A stretch of 64,000 nt of DNA. It comes from Streptomyces sp. AC512_CC834 (GTDB lineage: Bacteria; Actinomycetota; Actinomycetes; Streptomycetales; Streptomycetaceae). The position numbers and the translations under genes were made by a program. Each line of letters opens with the position of its first letter. Within the stretch, counting starts at the first letter, position 1. Under the pieces are notes generated by a model, which was not told the origin of the DNA, made no database searches, and worked only from the letters and a program-made list of their open reading frames with translations. Location: positions 577,872 to 641,871 of the forward strand of contig NZ_JAGMUO010000097.1 of the NCBI RefSeq assembly GCF_019049325.1, read 5' to 3'. Below, one piece after another: positions 51,401 through 59,323 of this stretch.

Positions 51401-51855
51401 GAGGCGAGGTCGATGGCGACGGTGCCCGCCTGTGCCGGGCCGAACGGCCGTGCACCCCAGGCGTCGAGGGTGCGGAAGGTGGAGCCGTCGGTGCTGCCCC
51501 GCAGGGAGAGCGTCTGGCTCCGGCTCTCCCAGCCGGCGGGCAGCTTGAGCACCACCCGGTCGACGTCACGGGCGGTGCCGAGGTCGACCTGGAGCCACTG
51601 CGGGAAGGCGCCGGCCGGTCCCTCCCAGTAGGTGGCCTGCTGTCCGTCGGTGGCGTTGCCCGCCGGGTACGCGCCGTGCGAGCCGCCCGCCCTGGCCGGG
51701 CGGCCGAGGGCCAGGTTGACGTCGGCGGCGGCCGTCACCGGCGCGGTCGCGGCCTGCGCGGTCGCGGCGAAGGGCAGCGGCAGCAGCCCGACCGTCATCA
51801 GCCCGGCGACGACGGCGCCGGTGAGCGTCCGTCGTCCGGGAGATCTCCGTCTCAT
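48460..51855 (-). CDS. secreted multidomain alpha-1,3-glucanase/mycodextranase-like enzyme (GH87 type)
   Basis: Protein of 1131 aa, ATG 51855. A signal peptide (VVAGLMTVGLLPLPFAATAQA) is followed by two discoidin (F5/8 type C) domains (about 45-185 and 190-330), two CARDB-type beta-sandwich modules (about 335-445 and 450-560), a CBM6-like module (about 570-720) and a right-handed beta-helix catalytic domain (about 735-1131). The helix contains TYADGINFSNG (Asp near 917) and TTGDDSLAVW (Asp pair near 938), fitting the three-Asp centre of GH87 enzymes. It probably hydrolyses alpha-1,3-glucan of fungal walls or biofilms. It is transcribed alone from a promoter with GCAAGC repeats. Confidence 0.85.
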   Translation of the reverse strand: MRRRSPGRRTLTGAVVAGLMTVGLLPLPFAATAQAATAPVTAAADVNLALGRPARAGGSHGAYPAGNATDGQQATYWEGPAGAFPQWLQVDLGTARDVDRVVLKLPAGWESRSQTLSLRGSTDGSTFRTLDAWGARPFGPAQAGTVAIDLASSSEARYVRVDITGNTGWNAAQLAELEVYGDEVDTGPPPTGTNLARNKPVEATSTTQNYVAANATDDSTSTYWEAAGQPADLTVELGADADVSGVVVKLNPDPVWSARTQGIQVFGRAEGDSDFTSLRDRADYDFSPGQDNAVTIPVSGRIADVRLRFFSNTGAPGGQVAEFQVLGTAAPAPDLTVTGLDWSPAAPNERDEVTVDATVRNAGTAASEATTTEVTVEGTAAGSAPVPALDPGESAEVAVATGTHAAGSYAVAAVADPRDTVAELDDTNNSRAATDRLVVDQAPGPDLEVRSITTNPANPAVGAKVSFTVAVHNRGTSAVAAGSVTRIQAGSTTLDGETGEVAADATVNVPISGTWTATGGGVTLSASADATGAVDETNENNNVLAKSLVVGRGAAVPYTEYEAEDGRYNGTLLTTDAKRTFGHTNFGTESSGRKSVRLDSTGEYVEFTSTTPTNSIVVRNSVPDAPGGGGAEATISLYADGEFVQKLSLSSKHSWLYGNTDDPEGLTNRPGGDARRLFDESHALLDRTFPQGTEFRLQRDAGDSAAFHVIDLIDLEQVAPPKAKPAECTSITEYGAVPGDGLDDTDALQRAVTDDQNGRIDCVWIPAGQWRQEQKILTDDPQDRGQYNQVGIRDVTIRGAGMWHSQFYTLTPPHEAGGINHPHEGNFGFDIDDNTKISDIAIFGSGTIRGGDGNQEGGVGLNGRFGKNTKISNVWIEHANVGVWVGRDYSNIPELWGPADGLEFTGMRIRDTYADGINFSNGTRNSTVYNSSFRTTGDDSLAVWANKYVKDTSVDIGHDNHFRNNTIQLPWRANGIAVYGGYGNTIENNVISDTMNYPGIMLATDHDPLPFSGQTLIAGNALYRTGGAFWNEDQEFGAITLFAQGKDIPGVTIRDTEILDSTYDGIQFKTGGGAMPDVKIENVRIDKSNNGSGILAMGGARGSATLTDVTITNSAEEDIRIEPGSQFKINQ

Positions 51856-52001
51856 GGGGGTCCTCTGTTCCGTGGGGAGTCGGGGAGCGGGCGCGACGGT
51901 CCGGCAAGTAGGGGAGAAGCACCGACTCTGCGCGCCAATTGAGCAGGACAGTCGATTCTTTGCGGAAAGTGCGTCATCAGGTTTCTAGCGCGTCACCGGT
52001 T

Positions 52002-52079
52002 TGTCAACGGTCGCGGATGAGGCGGGAGTTGACACGTAAACGACTTGCGTTGCTTGCATTGAGCTTGCGCAGCGCTTGA
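52002..52079 (-). promoter_or_regulatory. GH87 gene promoter with GCAAGC-type repeats
   Basis: On the minus strand TTGACA (52002-52007) is a -35 candidate about 147 bp before the start codon. Upstream of it, top-strand CTTGC occurs at 52044, 52053 and 52064 and CTTGA at 52075, spaced 9, 11 and 11 bp. CTTGCA-type repeats are known operators of MalR-like LacI regulators in Streptomyces alpha-glucan genes, which suits an alpha-glucanase. No convincing -10 box was found. Confidence 0.5.
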
Positions 52080-52165
52080 ACTGGCAACCAGCGGCCGCAT
52101 CACGCGGAACGGAATGTTCGAAGCTCGCAAGGCACGCAAGTCATGCACGAGGCGCAGCAACGACA

Positions 52166-52203
52166 AGGGCCGGCCCGACGCCCGTAGGCGTCGAGCCGGC
52201 CCT
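52166..52203 (-). terminator. argG terminator
   Basis: A 9-bp outer stem (AGGGCCGGC/GCCGGCCCT) and a 7-bp inner stem (CGACGCC/GGCGTCG) close the tetraloop CGTA, with one unpaired base on each side. It lies 39 bp after the argG stop. Confidence 0.85.
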
Positions 52204-52241
52204 CGCCGGTGGTGGGGTCCCCGTGGGACCGGTCGGTCCGT

Positions 52242-53687
52242 TCAGTCCGTGCCGGACTCCATCGCGGCGCGGTCCAGCAGCTCGTCGTCGGCGGAGACCT
52301 CGCCGCGGGAGGCGATGGCCTGGGCACCGCCCTCGGGCATGGCACCGATCAGACCGGTCGCGGCGGCCTGGGCGGCGCCGATGGAGGTGTCGGCCGTGCC
52401 GATCAGACCGAGCCCGGCGTACTGCTCCAGCTTGGCGCGCGAGTCGGCGATGTCGAGGTTGCGCATGGTGAGCTGGCCGATCCGGTCCACCGGACCGAAG
52501 GCGGAGTCCTCGGTGCGCTCCATGGACAGCTTGTCCGGGTGGTAGCTGAACGCCGGTCCGGTGGTGTCGAGGATCGAGTAGTCCTCACCGCGCCGCAGCC
52601 GCAGGGTGACCTCGCCGGTGACCGCCGAGCCGACCCAGCGCTGGAGCGACTCGCGGATCATCAGCGACTGCGGGTCGAGCCAGCGGCCCTCGTACATCAG
52701 CCGGCCCAGGCGCCGCCCCTCGGCGTGGTACTGGGCGATCGTGTCCTCGTTGTGGATCGCGTTGACCAGGCGCTCGTAGGCGGCGTGCAGCAGGGCCATG
52801 CCGGGCGCCTCGTAGATGCCCCGGCTCTTGGCCTCGATGATCCGGTTCTCGATCTGGTCGGACATGCCCATGCCGTGCCGGCCGCCGATGGCGTTGGCCT
52901 CCATCACCAGGTCGACCGCGGAGGCGAACTCCTTGCCGTTGACCGTCACCGGGCGGCCCTGGTCGAAGCCGATCGTCACGTCCTCGGCGGCGATCTCGAC
53001 CGAGGGGTCCCAGAACCGCACGCCCATGATGGGCTCCACGGTCTCCACACCGGTGTCGAGGTGCTCCAGCGTCTTGGCCTCGTGGGTGGCGCCCCAGATG
53101 TTGGCGTCGGTGGAGTACGCCTTCTCCGTGGAGTCCCGGTAGGGGAGGTCGTGGGCGAGGAGCCACTCCGACATCTCCTTGCGGCCGCCCAGCTCGGTCA
53201 CGAAGTCGGCGTCCAGCCACGGCTTGTAGATGCGCAGCTGCGGGTTGGCCAGCAGGCCGTACCGGTAGAACCGCTCGATGTCGTTGCCCTTGAACGTGGA
53301 GCCGTCGCCCCAGATCTGGACGTCGTCCTCGAGCATCGCCCGGACCAGGAGGGTGCCCGTGACGGCGCGGCCGAGCGGCGTGGTGTTGAAGTAGGCACGC
53401 CCGCCCGAGCGGATGTGGAACGCCCCGCAGGTGAGCGCGGCCAGCCCCTCCTCGACCAGCGCCTCGCGGCAGTCGACCAGGCGCGCGATCTCGGCGCCGT
53501 ACTTCTGCGCACGGTCGGGCACCGACGCGATGTCGGGCTCGTCGTACTGACCGATGTCGGCGGTGTACGTGCACGGGACGGCGCCCTTGTCACGCATCCA
53601 CGCGACCGCGACCGAGGTGTCGAGGCCGCCCGAGAAGGCGATACCGACGCGCTCGCCGGTGGGAAGGGAGGTGAGGACCTTGGACAT
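52242..53687 (-). CDS. argG: argininosuccinate synthase
   Basis: Protein of 481 aa from ATG 53687; ATG 53702 is in frame but lies inside the promoter/operator. ArgG joins citrulline and aspartate with ATP in the penultimate step of arginine biosynthesis. The N-terminal PP-loop AFSGGLDTSVAVAW is near residue 20; YTADIGQYDEPD and ANIWGATHEAKTLE are family motifs. The length places it in the long E. coli-like ArgG group. No Shine-Dalgarno is visible, while a promoter is positioned so that transcription would begin at the A of the ATG, suggesting a leaderless mRNA. An ARG box overlaps this promoter. Confidence 0.95.
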   Translation of the reverse strand: MSKVLTSLPTGERVGIAFSGGLDTSVAVAWMRDKGAVPCTYTADIGQYDEPDIASVPDRAQKYGAEIARLVDCREALVEEGLAALTCGAFHIRSGGRAYFNTTPLGRAVTGTLLVRAMLEDDVQIWGDGSTFKGNDIERFYRYGLLANPQLRIYKPWLDADFVTELGGRKEMSEWLLAHDLPYRDSTEKAYSTDANIWGATHEAKTLEHLDTGVETVEPIMGVRFWDPSVEIAAEDVTIGFDQGRPVTVNGKEFASAVDLVMEANAIGGRHGMGMSDQIENRIIEAKSRGIYEAPGMALLHAAYERLVNAIHNEDTIAQYHAEGRRLGRLMYEGRWLDPQSLMIRESLQRWVGSAVTGEVTLRLRRGEDYSILDTTGPAFSYHPDKLSMERTEDSAFGPVDRIGQLTMRNLDIADSRAKLEQYAGLGLIGTADTSIGAAQAAATGLIGAMPEGGAQAIASRGEVSADDELLDRAAMESGTD

Positions 53688-53722
53688 AGGAAGAGTATGC
53701 ATGACAACGCATGGCCATGCAA
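53688..53722 (-). promoter_or_regulatory. probable leaderless argG promoter covered by an ArgR ARG box
   Basis: On the minus strand TTGCAT (53717-53722), 17 bp, CATACT (53694-53699) and 6 bp lead directly to the ATG at 53687. The stretch 53696-53721 contains repeated GCATG/CATGC half sites (TATGCATG, GCATGG, CCATGCA), like the Streptomyces ARG box. ArgR with arginine would block polymerase. The whole element fits in the 46-bp gap after the aldehyde dehydrogenase gene. Confidence 0.65.
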
Positions 53723-53733
53723 AGCCTGGGTGG

Positions 53734-55173
53734 TCACCGGGCCGGCAGCGCCACGTACTGGTACTCCAGGAACTCCTCGATCCCCACCCTGCCGCCCTCC
53801 CGGCCGAGGCCCGACTGCTTGACTCCGCCGAAGGGGGCGGCGGGGTTGGAGACCAGACCGGTGTTGAGGCCGACCATGCCGACCTCGAGGCGTTCGCTGA
53901 CCCGCAGGGCCCGGTCGAGTCCCTCCGTGAACAGGTACCCGACGAGTCCCCAGGGGGTGTCGTTGGCCCGGCGTACGACCTCGTCCTCGTCGTCGAAGGT
54001 GAGAATCGCCGCGACCGGGCCGAAGATCTCCGTTTCCATCAGACGGCTGTCCGGGGAGACGTCGGTGAGCACCGTGGGCGGGTAGAAGCTGCCGGGGCCC
54101 TCGGGCGTACTGCCGCCGACCAGCACCCGGGCGCCGCGTTCCACCGCGTCGGCGACCAGGTCCTCGACCTTGGCGCGTCCGGCGGTGTCGATGAGCGGGC
54201 CGACGTCGACGCCCTCACCGGTGCCGGGGCCCACCACGAGCGCCCCCATCCGCCGGGCGAGCCGGTCCGCGAACTCCTCCGCCACCGAGCGGTGCACGAA
54301 GAAGCGGTTGGCGGCGGTGCACGCCTCGCCCATGTTGCGCATCTTGGCGACCATCGCGCCGTCCACGGCCACACCCAGGTCGGCGTCGTCGAAGACGACG
54401 AACGGCGCGTTGCCGCCCAGCTCCATCGAGGTCCGTACGACGGTGTCGGCGCACTGTGCGAGGAGCAGCCGGCCGACGGCCGTCGAACCGGTGAAGGACA
54501 GCTTGCGGATGTGCCCGCCCCGCAGGAGCGGTTCGCACACCTCACCCGCCCTGGAGGTGGTGACGACGTTCAGCACGCCGTCGGGCAGCCCCGCCTCCTC
54601 GAGGATCGCGGCGAGGGCCAGGCTGGAGAGCGGGGTCTGCGGGGCGGGCTTGAGCACCGTCGTGCAGCCGGCCGCGAGAGCGGGGCCGATCTTGCGGGTG
54701 CCCATGGCGAGCGGGAAGTTCCAGGGGGTGATCAGCAGACAGGGTCCGACCGGGCGCCGGGAGAGCAGCATGCGGTTGCGCCCGTCGGGAAGGATGCCGT
54801 GGCCTCCGTCGATACGGACGGCCTCCTCGGAGAACCAGCGGAAGAACTCGGCGGCGTACGCGACCTCGCCCCGGGCCTCGGCCAGCGGCTTGCCCATCTC
54901 GGACGTCATCAGACGGGCGAGTCCGTCCGCGCGGTCGAGGATGATCTCGTACGCGCGGCGCAGGATCTCGCTGCGCGCCCTGGGCGCCGTGCGGGCCCAC
55001 TCCCCCTGTGCCTGGACGGCCGCCTCCTCGGCGAGCCGGGCGTCCTTGAGGCCCGCGTCGGCGACGTGGCAGAGGATCTCGCCGGTCGCCGGGTCGTCCA
55101 CGGGCATGACGGCGCCGTCCGCGGCGTCCGTCCATGTGCCGCCGATGAACAACTGCGTGGGTGTGTCGGTCAT
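53734..55173 (-). CDS. NAD(P)-dependent succinate-semialdehyde/aldehyde dehydrogenase
   Basis: Protein of 479 aa, ATG 55173, overlapping the aminotransferase stop as ATGA. Aldehyde dehydrogenase fold: LLITPWNFPLAMGTRKIGPALAAG, catalytic Glu in MELGGNAPFVVF (about 247) and catalytic Cys in GEACTAANRFF (about 281), then EIFGPVAAI. With the aminotransferase upstream it probably oxidises succinate semialdehyde from GABA to succinate, i.e. a GabD role. Other omega-amino acids or polyamine-derived aldehydes are possible. Confidence 0.9.
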   Translation of the reverse strand: MTDTPTQLFIGGTWTDAADGAVMPVDDPATGEILCHVADAGLKDARLAEEAAVQAQGEWARTAPRARSEILRRAYEIILDRADGLARLMTSEMGKPLAEARGEVAYAAEFFRWFSEEAVRIDGGHGILPDGRNRMLLSRRPVGPCLLITPWNFPLAMGTRKIGPALAAGCTTVLKPAPQTPLSSLALAAILEEAGLPDGVLNVVTTSRAGEVCEPLLRGGHIRKLSFTGSTAVGRLLLAQCADTVVRTSMELGGNAPFVVFDDADLGVAVDGAMVAKMRNMGEACTAANRFFVHRSVAEEFADRLARRMGALVVGPGTGEGVDVGPLIDTAGRAKVEDLVADAVERGARVLVGGSTPEGPGSFYPPTVLTDVSPDSRLMETEIFGPVAAILTFDDEDEVVRRANDTPWGLVGYLFTEGLDRALRVSERLEVGMVGLNTGLVSNPAAPFGGVKQSGLGREGGRVGIEEFLEYQYVALPAR

Positions 55174-56441
55174 GACTTGCCTCCCCGCGTGCCGGTGCCG
55201 GCCTCGACGGCGGCGGCCCACGCACGGACTCCTTCGTCGACGGCCGTCTCGTCGACGACCAGTGCCGGGATCATCCGGACCACCTGGTTCCAGGCCCCGC
55301 AGAGCAGGAGCAGCAGGCCCTCGTCGACGGCGGCCCGCTGGACCCGGGCGGCGGTGTCGGGGTCCGGCTCGCCGTCCTCCGTGACGAACTCGCTCGCCAG
55401 CATCAGCCCCATGCCCCGTACGTCTCCGATGGCCGGGGTCCGGGCCGCCACCGCCTCAAGGCCGTGGCGCAGCCGGGCGCCCATCGTCTCGGCGTTCTCG
55501 ACGAGCTTCTCGTCGCGTACGACGTCCAGCGTGGCGCAGGCCGCCGCGCACGCGACCGCGTTGGCACCGTACGTACCGCCCTGCGAGCCGGCCCAGGCCT
55601 TGCGCATCAGTTCCTCGGGGGCCGCGATGCCGGACAGTGGGAAGCCGCTGGCCAGGCCCTTGGCGGTGACGAGGATGTCGGGGGCGACGCCGAAGTGGTC
55701 GTGGCCCCAGAACCGGCCGGTGCGGCCCACGCCGGTCTGCACCTCGTCCAGGATCAGCAGGAAGCCGTGCCGGTCCGCGCGCTCCCGCAGGCCCTCCATG
55801 AAGGCGCGGTTCGCGGGGACGTACCCGCCTTCGCCGAGCACGGGCTCGACGACGACGGCGGCGGTGTCGGCGGGCGAGGAGATCGTCTGGAGGGTGTAGT
55901 CGAGTTCCTTCAGGGCGAAGCGGGTGGCGGTCTCCTCGTCCCAGCCGTAGCGGAAGGCCGTCGGGAACGGCGTGACGACCACGCCGCTCATCAGCGGCGA
56001 GAAGCCGGAGCGGAAGCGGGTGCCGGAGGTGGTCATGGAGGCGGCGGCCACGGTCCTGCCGTGGAAGCCGCCGTGGCAGACCAGGACGTTGGGCCTGCCG
56101 GTGGCCTGGCGGGCCAGTCGCAGCGCCGACTCGACCGCCTCACTGCCGGAGTTGGTGAAGAACAGGCTGTCCAGACCGGGCGGCAGCACCTCGCCGAGCC
56201 GGTCGACGAGGCGCCGCAGCGGCTCGTGCATGACGGTCGTGTACTGGCCGTGGATCAGCGTGCCCACCTGCTCCTGGGCGGCGGCCACGACGCGGGGGTG
56301 GCAGTGCCCGGTGCTGGTGACGCCGATGCCGGCGGTGAAGTCCAGATAGCGGCGGCCGTCCTCGCCGTGGAGGTGGACGCCCTCGCCCCGGACCGCCACC
56401 ACGGGGGTGGCCTGGCGAAGGTGCGGCGACAGTGCGGTCAT
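55170..56441 (-). CDS. gabT: class III aminotransferase, GABA transaminase-like
   Basis: Protein of 423 aa from ATG 56441 with GGGAG upstream. PLP-dependent class III aminotransferase: DFTAGIGVTSTGHCHPRVV near residue 35, TNSGSEAVESALRLAR, DEVQTGVGRTG and the Schiff-base Lys in ILVTAKGLASGFPLSG (about 257). It converts GABA or a similar omega-amino acid and 2-oxoglutarate to the semialdehyde and glutamate. It is translationally coupled to the dehydrogenase. An 11-copy 9-bp repeat begins 20 bp upstream of the start. A PucR regulator is divergent. Confidence 0.88.
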   Translation of the reverse strand: MTALSPHLRQATPVVAVRGEGVHLHGEDGRRYLDFTAGIGVTSTGHCHPRVVAAAQEQVGTLIHGQYTTVMHEPLRRLVDRLGEVLPPGLDSLFFTNSGSEAVESALRLARQATGRPNVLVCHGGFHGRTVAAASMTTSGTRFRSGFSPLMSGVVVTPFPTAFRYGWDEETATRFALKELDYTLQTISSPADTAAVVVEPVLGEGGYVPANRAFMEGLRERADRHGFLLILDEVQTGVGRTGRFWGHDHFGVAPDILVTAKGLASGFPLSGIAAPEELMRKAWAGSQGGTYGANAVACAAACATLDVVRDEKLVENAETMGARLRHGLEAVAARTPAIGDVRGMGLMLASEFVTEDGEPDPDTAARVQRAAVDEGLLLLLCGAWNQVVRMIPALVVDETAVDEGVRAWAAAVEAGTGTRGGKS

Positions 56442-56461
56442 GCTCGTCTCCCGGCCTGCTC

Positions 56462-56569
56462 GTCGGTCTCGTCGGTCTCGTCGGTCTCGTCGGTCTCGTC
56501 GGTCTCGTCGGTCTCGTCGGTCTCGTCGGTCTCGTCGGTCTCGTCGGTCTCGTCGGTCTCGTGGATCTC
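56462..56569. repeat. 9-bp tandem repeat, 11 perfect copies plus one degenerate
   Basis: GTCGGTCTC repeats perfectly 11 times from 56462 to 56560, then GTGGATCTC. It lies between the divergent gabT-like and pucR-like genes, 20 bp from the gabT start. Being a multiple of three with no stops, it is open in several frames. Perfect identity suggests recent expansion. The rest of the gap 56442-56764 shows no gene. Confidence 0.95.
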
Positions 56570-56764
56570 CTGCGGTGCCCCGAGCCTTCCCGCCGCGGCG
56601 GGCCCGGGAACGCGTGATCTGTCCGGCCGGGGCGCGGTATCCGGACGATGTGTCAGCCGTTCGGCTCCCCTCGCACCACCCGTTCGCGCCCCTGCCGTCC
56701 TCCGAGCGCTCTTGCACAGGTCAACGTGGCTTGTCAGAGTGACCAGGGCGCGCAGGGAGGCACC

Positions 56765-58558
56765 GTGACCGAGAACCGGCAGCCGGGCCCGGCGGGCCGA
56801 TCGCCCACCGTGGCCGACGTGCTGGCGCTGCCCGTCCTGGCGGGGGGCGATCCGCGGGTGGTCACCGGCGCGGACCACGTCGACCGTCCGGTCCGCTGGG
56901 TCCACATCACCGAACTGACGGACCCCGCCTCCTTCCTCAAGGGCGGCGAACTCGTCCTCACCACGGGCATGCCGCTGCCCGAGGACCCGGCCGGGGTGCG
57001 CCGCTACGTCGACGAACTCGCCGCGGTCGGTGCCGCGGCGCTGGTCATCGAGCTGGTACGCCGCTACCACCGGCCGCCCGACGCCCTCGTCCAGGCCTGC
57101 CGGGCGCGCGGGCTGCCCCTCGTCACGCTCGCCAAGGACGTCAACTTCCTGGAGGTCACGCAGGTCGTCCACACGCTGATCCTCGGCAGCCAGGCGGACG
57201 CGATGCGCAGGACCCAGCGCGTCCACGAGGCGTTCACCGCCCTCACCCTGCGCGGAGCGGGTCCCGAGGACGTGCTGCGTGCCGCGGCGGAGATGAGCGG
57301 ACGCACGGTCGTCCTGGAGAACCTGGTCCACCGCGCGCTGGTCTGCGAGCCCTCCGGCAGCACGGCACAGGCCGCGCTCACCGACTGGGAACGCCGCTCA
57401 CGAACCACCCCGGCCACCGACCGCACCGGGGTCGCGGGCCCCGAGGGCTGGCTCGTGACCCCGGTGGAGTACCAGGGCGAAAGCTGGGGCCGAGTGGCCA
57501 TGCTCCCCAACCCACCCCGCGCACCTGACACACCCGGCTCACCGGGCACGCCCGGGCCGCCCGACCCGTCTGACACGTCCGGCACGTCCGGCACGTCCGC
57601 CCAGACCGACCCGCCCGGCACGCCTGACACCCCCAGCCCGCCCAGCGTTCCGGACCCTCCGGGTCCTCCGGGCACGTCCGGGTCGGCCGCTGCTCCGGGG
57701 TTTGGGCCCGAGGACGTCACCGTGCTGGAGAGAACGGCGATGGCCCTCACCATCGCCCGCCTCACCCACCCCACGCCCTGGGAGCGCACGGCCCACCGGA
57801 ACGTCCTGCGCGACCTGGCCGAGCAGCGCCACCGCTCCCCCGCGGACGCGCGCGCCCGCGTCGCGGCCCTGGGGCTGCCCGCGGAGCACGCCCACTTCGT
57901 CGCCGTACTCGCGGACGTCCCGTCGCAGGAGGACGCCGGGGCGGCCGAGATCCGCCTCTCCGAGGGGCTGGGCACCACGCAGGCCATGGCACTCGTCGGG
58001 CTCCTCTCCCCCACCCGCCTCGGCGTGCTGCTGGCGCTGCGTCCGTCCCGGCCCTGGCGCGAGGCGGTCGAGCGGCTGAGCCGCAGCGCACTGGACGCGG
58101 CCCCGGGCGCGACCGTGAGCGTCGGCTCCCCGGCCGCCGATCTCGCCGACGTGGCGCGCTCGTTCCGCGAGGCGGCCCGCGTGGCCGAGGCCACCGAACC
58201 CGGGCAGCCCCTCCCGGTCGACCGCTCCTTCCACGAACGGTCGGACGTCGGCCTGCGCGGCCTGCTGTTCGCGCTCCGCGACGACCTCCGCGTCCAGGAC
58301 TACGCGGAACAGCGGTTGGGCCCGCTCCTCGACCACGACGCACGCCACGGCACCGACCTCGTGGCGACCCTGCGCGGCTATCTGGACGCCGCCGGCAACA
58401 AGACCGTCGCCGCCCGCTGGGCCGGTCTGTCCCGGGAGACCCTCTACCAACGGCTGCGCACCATCGAGCGGTTGCTCGGCCGCGACCTCGAGTCCGGCGA
58501 GCAGCGCACCGAGGTCCACGTGGCGCTCCAGGCACTTGACGCGCTGCGGGGCCGCTGA
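56765..58558 (+). CDS. PucR family transcriptional regulator
   Basis: Protein of 597 aa, GTG 56765 with AGGGAGG upstream. It has an N-terminal PucR ligand domain (about 20-140: VADVLALPVLAGGDPRVVTGAD, LVLTTGMPLPED), a middle region, and a C-terminal helix-turn-helix (about 535-590: LRGYLDAAGNKTVAARWAGLSRETLYQRLRTIERLLG). Between them, residues about 252-313 form a Pro/Gly/Thr/Ser-rich low-complexity linker, unusual for a cytoplasmic regulator. It is divergent from gabT/aldehyde dehydrogenase genes and is the likely activator or repressor of them. Confidence 0.87.
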   Translation: MTENRQPGPAGRSPTVADVLALPVLAGGDPRVVTGADHVDRPVRWVHITELTDPASFLKGGELVLTTGMPLPEDPAGVRRYVDELAAVGAAALVIELVRRYHRPPDALVQACRARGLPLVTLAKDVNFLEVTQVVHTLILGSQADAMRRTQRVHEAFTALTLRGAGPEDVLRAAAEMSGRTVVLENLVHRALVCEPSGSTAQAALTDWERRSRTTPATDRTGVAGPEGWLVTPVEYQGESWGRVAMLPNPPRAPDTPGSPGTPGPPDPSDTSGTSGTSAQTDPPGTPDTPSPPSVPDPPGPPGTSGSAAAPGFGPEDVTVLERTAMALTIARLTHPTPWERTAHRNVLRDLAEQRHRSPADARARVAALGLPAEHAHFVAVLADVPSQEDAGAAEIRLSEGLGTTQAMALVGLLSPTRLGVLLALRPSRPWREAVERLSRSALDAAPGATVSVGSPAADLADVARSFREAARVAEATEPGQPLPVDRSFHERSDVGLRGLLFALRDDLRVQDYAEQRLGPLLDHDARHGTDLVATLRGYLDAAGNKTVAARWAGLSRETLYQRLRTIERLLGRDLESGEQRTEVHVALQALDALRGR

Positions 58559-58562
58559 CCGT

Positions 58563-59183
58563 TCACGACGTCGCGCGTCGGCGCCCGTTCACCCAGCCGA
58601 GCAGAACGACCGAGCACACCGCCGCGAACGCGCACCAGGTCGAGACGAACTCCAGCCGCCACAGGGCCCAGCAGATCAGCGCGCCCACCGCGGCCAGGAC
58701 ACCGAGCGCCCGCAGCCCCCGGTCGCCGGCCAGGAGCAGCGCGCCGACCGTCGCCACCAGGTAGCCCCCGACCAGCAGTTCGGCATGGGGCACGTCCACC
58801 ACGTAGGCGACGGTGTGACCGCGGATCTCCGCGCGCACGGGACGCGTGGCGAGGACGTACGCGAGGGCCGCCGCGGTCGCGACTCCGACGGCGAGCGGCA
58901 CGGTCGCTCTGCGCCGCGCACGCGGTGGGGCGGCGCACAGCACGCCCAGCGGAACCCAGAGCGCGAGCAGCGGGAGGGCGATGACGGCCCAGGCCAGGGT
59001 GGCCGGGCCGGTGCCTCCCCGCGAGGCCCAGACCGCGGCCTCGACCATCTGGTGGGCTCCGAGCAGCACGGGCAGTGCGGCGAGGGGCAGGTCACGCGGC
59101 CGGCGTGTTCGCCCGACACAGGCCACCCCGACGGCCGCGACCCCGACACCCGCGACGAGATCGGCCTCCGCGCTCCAGCACAT
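58563..59183 (-). CDS. multi-spanning membrane protein, DUF6629-like
   Basis: Protein of 206 aa from ATG 59183 with GAGGACGCAGAG upstream. The start MCWSAEADLVAGVGVAAVG is characteristic of a small family of actinobacterial and other bacterial membrane proteins. Six or seven hydrophobic helices follow, ending in a basic tail (NGRRRATS). Function unknown. It converges with pucR, 4 bp between stops. Confidence 0.72.
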   Translation of the reverse strand: MCWSAEADLVAGVGVAAVGVACVGRTRRPRDLPLAALPVLLGAHQMVEAAVWASRGGTGPATLAWAVIALPLLALWVPLGVLCAAPPRARRRATVPLAVGVATAAALAYVLATRPVRAEIRGHTVAYVVDVPHAELLVGGYLVATVGALLLAGDRGLRALGVLAAVGALICWALWRLEFVSTWCAFAAVCSVVLLGWVNGRRRATS

Positions 59184-59323
59184 CTCTGCGTCCTCGGGTC
59201 GGCCGACGGTCCCCCCATCCTCACCGATCCGCCGGGCCGCGGCCCTGTCGACACGGCAACGGACCGAGCGACGACGCCGCCGCCGCCGGACAGGCCCGCG
59301 CCACAAGGACGTATCGTTCCGCC

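Noticed and set aside
48838..51942. A 1034-codon rightward frame opposite the GH87 gene
   Set aside because: It is a Val/Gly/Asp shadow of the beta-helix enzyme, with no ribosome site or domain.
56462..56569. CRISPR-like array
   Set aside because: The units are contiguous 9-mers with no spacers.
56462..56716. N-terminal extension of the gabT-like protein through the 9-bp repeat (Arg-Arg-Asp repeats)
   Set aside because: The enzyme fold begins at MTALSPHLRQ after ATG 56441, which has GGGAG upstream. The extension is only an open frame made by the repeat.
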